From Symbiodinium natans (taxonomy: Eukaryota; Sar; Dinophyceae; Suessiales; Symbiodiniaceae): a stretch of 64,000 bases of DNA. The translations under genes were made by a program, and so were the position numbers. Below the pieces are notes generated by a model. The model saw nothing but the letters and a program-made list of their open reading frames with translations. It made no database searches and was not told the DNA's origin. Every line of letters starts with the position of its first letter. The first letter of the stretch is position 1. Location of the stretch: positions 303,364-367,363 of the forward strand of contig CAJNDS010002361.1 of assembly GCA_905221605.1 (NCBI GenBank), read 5' to 3'. Positions 43,701 to 49,700 of this stretch are shown piece after piece.

Positions 43701-46700
43701 ACTGCTGAAACAGCCGAGGAGCGAGACAACTTGCCGTATGGCTCCAAGTCAAAGCTGGCCTTCACCCCGGCATGCCGAATGTGCTCCTTCAATGCATCCT
43801 GGAGGTGCTCCTGGTCCACATCCGGCTTGGTGTAGTTCAACTTGCCACCCCTGGACATGGCGTCGGCTACGACCTGACCCCCTAGCTATATAGCTGCTGA
43901 CTTGAGGCAGCTCGATCTGAGAATGCATGCCACACTTGACTCGGGGCTGTCCAACCCAACACTTGCACTTGGAAACGGGGCATGTCCAGCCCACATAAGT
44001 GTATCATATATATATATATAGATATATACATATATACATATGTGGAAGACTTTTCCGAAAATCAAAAATCGATAGAACTCTGCCTCAAAATCGATAGAAA
44101 TTTGTACTCAAAATCGATAGAAATTTTCCTCAAAATCGATAGAAATTTTCCTCAAAATCGATAGAAATTTTCCTCAAAATCGATAGCAACGGTCTATTCA
44201 AAATCGATAGCAGCTCCTATTCATTTTCGATAGCAGACTCGAAGACGAAGTTGTCGTTACGATCGAAAATCTTCGAGAAACCATCAAAATCGATAGAAAT
44301 TAACATCCATTCCAAAATCGATAGCACGATCGAAAAAAATCAATATCGCGTCCTCTGGGATACACACACACGTTTCAGCATAAAGTGATTCTTGCCCCGT
44401 GTCTGCCACAAGCTCTCCAACAAGCCATTGGCTCCGCATCTCATACAGGATAGTTGGTTAATTTGGTTAATGAATTGTTCTTAGTAAGTAGCGCTTACGC
44501 TGTTGCAATGCGTTGCTGTTTTGGCTTGACCGTGATTTGGCCAGGGCAAGCCCCTGGATGGCATCATCATCGAGACCACCGGCCTCGCCGACCCAGCGCC
44601 CGTTGCGCAGACCTTCTTCGCCGACGACTTCGTTCTTTGGCCGAACAGAGAAGGAATGAGACAGACACAGGAAGACTTGAAGAGTGAGAGAGAGGGGGGA
44701 GGAACCCCTTCAATTAGCGCGACCCCAAACCCCAGCTTGAGCCAAGCCGCGCTGCTCACTCAAGCCGATCCCGGTTGTCGCCCTCCCTACGACCTAAGTT
44801 CCGGCAGAAGGTTGCGTATGCAGTCGTGTCTGCCAGGGGGCCTGGACCACGCACTCGTTCAAGAGCAGAATGTAATCGGCGTCTGTAGTCGTCTTCTTGT
44901 CGGGGTCTGTCTAGAGTCTACAGGCTTCTTGCCCGGTGCCCGGTGTTGCCAGTGGCCTCCTTCGGACAAGTCTCCCCTAGAAGGAGGAGCAGAGCACAGG
45001 AAGAAGGTCGCCACAGTGAGAAAGGGGGGACCAGACCCGTGCCCTGGTGAAATCCCTCCTTCCCCTCCCCCCCTCACCCCCTCACCCCCATAACAACCAC
45101 AGCAGTAGCAATAGCAAGAAAATCACAAGGATTCAGAATACTAGTAGAAGTAGTAAGTATAGTAACGTACTAGCAAACAGAGTTACATGAAGAACAACGG
45201 TGTTAATAAGAATCGTAGGAGTGGGAATGGTCATGGTTCTGGCAAGAGTAAGAGTAAGAATAAGAGCAGTAGTATATATATGTAGAACCAGCTAGAGATG
45301 CCCAACCCCTTTGTTTTAATATTTGCTTGGCTTGGTAGTACATCAGCCCATGAAGAGGACTTGCATTTAAGAACAGGTTTTTGGCTCGTGGAAACTTGCT
45401 TCGTACGTACGGACCTGCCTTAGCAGGGCACCCGGAATAAAGTCAAGCTTGCCGGGCTAGTAGGACACTATGACTGTAGGGTGCCGTAAGAAAATTTCGC
45501 GCGGCGCGCCTTTAAACGTCAATGGCCGGGCTTCTCTGTCCCTTTCAGCTTCATATCAACTCATCCCCTCTACAAGCATATAAAATTCGGGGACCGTCTA
45601 AACAGGGACAAATTCAGTTTCGACTGTTCAGGAGGAAGACACTAAAGCAGGCGCAACAACAAAGAAGATCATGCAACGAAGATAGGTTGCTTAGAAACAT
45701 ACGAACCCTTTCCAACCGCATGATGTTTGCAAATGGTGGGGGGGGGGGGGGGGGGGGCTCCCCCCCCCCCCCGCGCAAACTGGGACGCAAGAACGGGGTG
45801 TAACATAAAGGGGCAAACAAATCAACCTCCAAGATCCGTCCAGGGCCGCGGTGGTCGCCCACCCACCCCGCAGGCAAAGCCGGGGAAGACGCGAAGCCGG
45901 TTCGGGGTGGGGGTGGGGCTCAGAGGCTCACAGTTTAACTCCTACGGTCTGGGGCCTTGGCGGATGATGGATCGAGCCCGATACCGCCAAGCCTTTGTCA
46001 AAGTTTCACATAAACTGCAGACCCAATCCGGGAGCGCACAGCAAAGGGAGGAGGAACGTGACCTTCTTGTGTCACACCGGCCGATCTGCAACCGACTGCT
46101 TTGGGGGGTTTGCCTCGCCAGACAGGATCCACCTCAGCTCTATCCCCCTTCTCATTTCTCGTTTCCGATTCCGCACCGAAACCACATAGGCGCAGGAGCG
46201 CGAGGCGACAGGGTTTGCCTTTGATCCTTGCAAACCTAAAAACTGGGGCCGCGTTCCACAATGTTCCGTTCCTCGTTTCTTCTGAGGAGAGGACCCCAAA
46301 CTTGCTGTTGGGGACCGAACAACCCAGGACCCTCCCCCATCCTCCCCCTTGCCCTGGACCTAGGGTTGGCGGTTTGGACAGTCATTAGAGTCGTGTTCCC
46401 CGTTGTGCACACAGGTGAGTGCCAACATGGTACTTGATGGCATCTTGACCGTCGTTGACAGCAAGCATATTATCGGGCAGCTGCAGGAGGAGCAGGGCGA
46501 AGAGCGTGTCGGGGAGGAATGTTCGGACCGTCGTACAATCGTACAGATGCGCAGGACAAGCCAGAAGGTGCAGTCAATGAGGCAGTAGAACAGGCTTGGC
46601 CCCGGCTTCAGACGAACAAAAAAGCATCCCCGCCGTGAAGCTGAGATCGCATTTGCAGATCGGATTCTGCTGAACAAGTGCTGGCCTGAGGAAGCGACAC

Positions 46701-49700
46701 GCAAGCCCAGAGAATAGCGTGCAGAGAATCGCGTGGGGCGCTTTGGGTATGATGCCGGTTAAGGACAGATCTGATTAGCGAAGCGGAGCTCGAAGATGTT
46801 CAACGAGAGGTACGGCGAATCAACAAGACAGCTGCGATCAAACGGACCAAGCTGTCTTGTCATGCAACGAGCTTAGCGATTAGCAACGTTTATCCACCTT
46901 ATATCGCCTTGCCGTAGTGATTGGCATTGATCTGTTATCTGTTCTTACACAATCTTGCACACATGGCCTTGGAGATTGTTCATGTCCAAAGCCGCCACGC
47001 TTCATGAAACAGATACGAACAGACTGCTGCACCGACGGACTCAAGCACGAATCGAACTGATGCAGGACACAAAATTCGCAAGTGGACATGGACTTTCTTC
47101 TTGGCATCAAGGCTTGGACCCCTTAGACTCTTAGAAGCTTTGAGCCAACTTTCTGAATCAATTGAATCATCAGAATCTTGCCCACTACGCCTGTGAGGCT
47201 TTCTCCCTGGAGCGGGTACTTTTGCAGGCTAGCCGGGGGCAGCCGGGGTTCGTTCAGCTTTTGGGCCCTTTCAGGAGCGCGGCAACAAGGATAGAATAGG
47301 ACTAGGATTCCGTGTTTTTCGTGTTTCGGCCGAGCTTGTGGTGAGACTCACATCTCGCGACAAGGGAACGGACATGGTCTGAAGGCAATACCATATGCAA
47401 CTTCAGAAGGCTGAAACCTCAAAAACTGATACCCTAAAAAGCCTGGAAGCTGCTGTGACGCCAGCTGGCACAAGGCTGTTCAGAACAAGTTGGGATTCCA
47501 CCTGCTCATGCTTTGATGTTTTCCATGTTGGGCCTCTCTGTGCGTAGTCTGAAATTCCGATTTTAAATTGTATGACACTGGATTGGATTGCGGTTGCGCC
47601 TCGTCCCAATGGATGGGGCAGGTCCTTTTCTTGTTTTCGGATAATTGCACATTGCAATGATAAACCGAACTAGCAAGAGCAACCCCTAAGGACGAGACTT
47701 TAGAGGTTACTGCAGCGCCCAAGTCTTAGCACCATACAAGAGGCTGCCAGTGGGCATCCTTCCAGTACACCGGTCGCGTTTGCTACAGGACCCCACAGAC
47801 CATCGGAAAACTTGAAAAAGGTTTTTGAGTTTGCTCAGGAAATTACCATATGCACCCGCTAAGGCCGGCGGCCAGAGTAGCTGCAGGAGATTATGCCCTT
47901 AGATAGAATCTAAAGATACGCTTACAAGGGGCTATCGTTTGCCATAGCCTCGTCAATGTGAGACGCAAGCTGCCACGCAGCATCGGCAGACGGGGAATGC
48001 TCCCGAATAGGGCAGTGGCTGAGAATTTTCGCAAACCACCGGTAGACAATGGAGAATCGTGACAGGCGTACCGTCTTGCCCTCTCAGCGACAGTTTAGGG
48101 TCTTGGCTGTGGCTTTTCCTAGAGTTTTTATTAAGGGTTTTAAGCAAGGGTTTGTAAGTGTAGGCTTGCAGGTTTTAGGAGACAGGGTTTTTAGGGTTTA
48201 GGGTTCAGGGCTAAGGTCTACGTTATCGGGTTTGCGTGAGGGTTATGTTTTTCGGATGGATGGGGAGGGGGGAGGGGGGGAAACAGAACCATTTCTTTGT
48301 TTTATCTCTGTCCTGTGTCGGTGCCGGCCCCTTCCCCCCGTCAAAGCCTAGCATCGACTCAAATTAAACCCTAAACAACTGCAACGTGTATGAAGTGTTG
48401 CGCTAGAACAAGGCAACCCAAGGGGGCGGGGGGGGGGGGGGGGGGCAAAATCGTGAAAATCCAAACCCTCGATCAGTCCCTGCATGGAGGTGTGTGAGGA
48501 CTTCGCCGGGCGGGTGCAAAAGCTCTCCGAACCCAAAGCCTGTTGAGCCCTAATCCCCTACTAACAAACAACCCATAATCATAACCCTGCACCCTAAACA
48601 ACCCACAGGGGACCGGCGAACAGTAAACCCACCCACAAGGGGACTTTGAGGGTGCGCTGCGACGCTGCGATGCCACCACTTTGGCATTGTTGCAGCAAGC
48701 AGCTCTTTTTTTTTGTGTGCGTGTGTGTGAGTGTGTGTCGGTCTGTCTGTCTCCGTGAAGTTTGTGACGAGATGGAAGCGCGCAAAAGAAGCCAATTCTG
48801 TGAAACAAACATTGAATCGCCACCGCCCAGCCCATCTGTCTACAGCACTTCGCTGTAGTTGGCTGGTGCAGGTCAGCCAAGGATTTCTGGAGGAGGAGCC
48901 ACGGCATTTACTTTGGGTTGAGTGTTTCTCTGTTCCAGATTGCTAGACGTCAGTCATGAGTGCCCATGCTTTACTGCCAAGCTTTCGGGCCAAGCTGCGT
49001 TGCATTGAGCTGTCGCGCCGGTGCTTTAGGAGGAACATGGGCACAGTCATGGCCACAGCGGTGCTCATGAGAAAGGCGCTGAGATATGCGTCTCACGTGA
49101 TTTGCGGTTCGTTTCGAAGGATATGCCATGCTGAGATTGCGTCCTGATGAAGGACATGGTCATGACGGTCATGATTGTCACGAGGAGCATGGTGGAGGCG
49201 AGTTTTGCCAGCTAGTTAAGCTCCTGCAGTGTCTCTCAGACAGGTTGTCCAGGATTCGTTCCACATAAGTGGAATTGCTTTATCACCACCTCAAACGCTG
49301 TTGGACGCATCTCAGATCATGGTGGTGGTCATGCACATGAAGGGCATGATGGCCATTGACTTGGTACTGCAATGTACACCTGCGGACCAAACAGCCAATA
49401 CACGTTTGCCACTGATGTCAAGCCACTAACAGGTCATTGCGAGCATGGACATGATTGTCATGATCACGATGGTCATGATCACGATGGTCAGGTGCGTCAT
49501 CACTACTTCCCCTAAACTTCCTCCAGTTTGCAAGAAAGCGGCAGTTGGGACAGCAGGCCTGTGACCATCCCTCACATCGCAAGCGGCACGACTACAGAGC
49601 TTGTGCCCTGAATTACGGTCTGTCTGCACCATTTGCCACTCCATCTCCCGTCGAGGCATGTGCAGCTCCCTGCTGCTTAGGTTAGCTCCGTCGGCATTCA

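Larger units (their letters stand above)
33076..44360 (-). mobile_element. 11.3-kb TIR transposon carrying about twelve minus-strand exons
   Basis: The left end begins TCCCAGAGGACACGAGATTG; the right end, read on the minus strand, begins TCCCAGAGGACGCGATATTG. The first 21 bp match at 19 positions, and similarity continues to TCGATCG at about 34 bp. TA lies immediately outside both ends (33,074-33,075 and 44,361-44,362), consistent with a TA target duplication. Both ends carry AAAATCGATAG subterminal repeats. All internal coding is on the minus strand: upstream cargo exons (43.86-36.2 kb) and a downstream transposase-like protein (35.74-33.63 kb). Spacers contain telomere-type repeats and GGGCTGGNNAGCCC hairpins. 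Interruption of the CobW gene between in-phase exons shows where it inserted. Superfamily not established. Confidence 0.85.

Noticed and set aside
44454-44687. Independent 77-codon ORF covering the sixth recognised CobW exon
   Set aside because: Its frame is a shadow; the correct frame gives GIIIETTGLADPAPVAQTF, an unmistakable CobW segment bounded by CCAG and GTTCTT.
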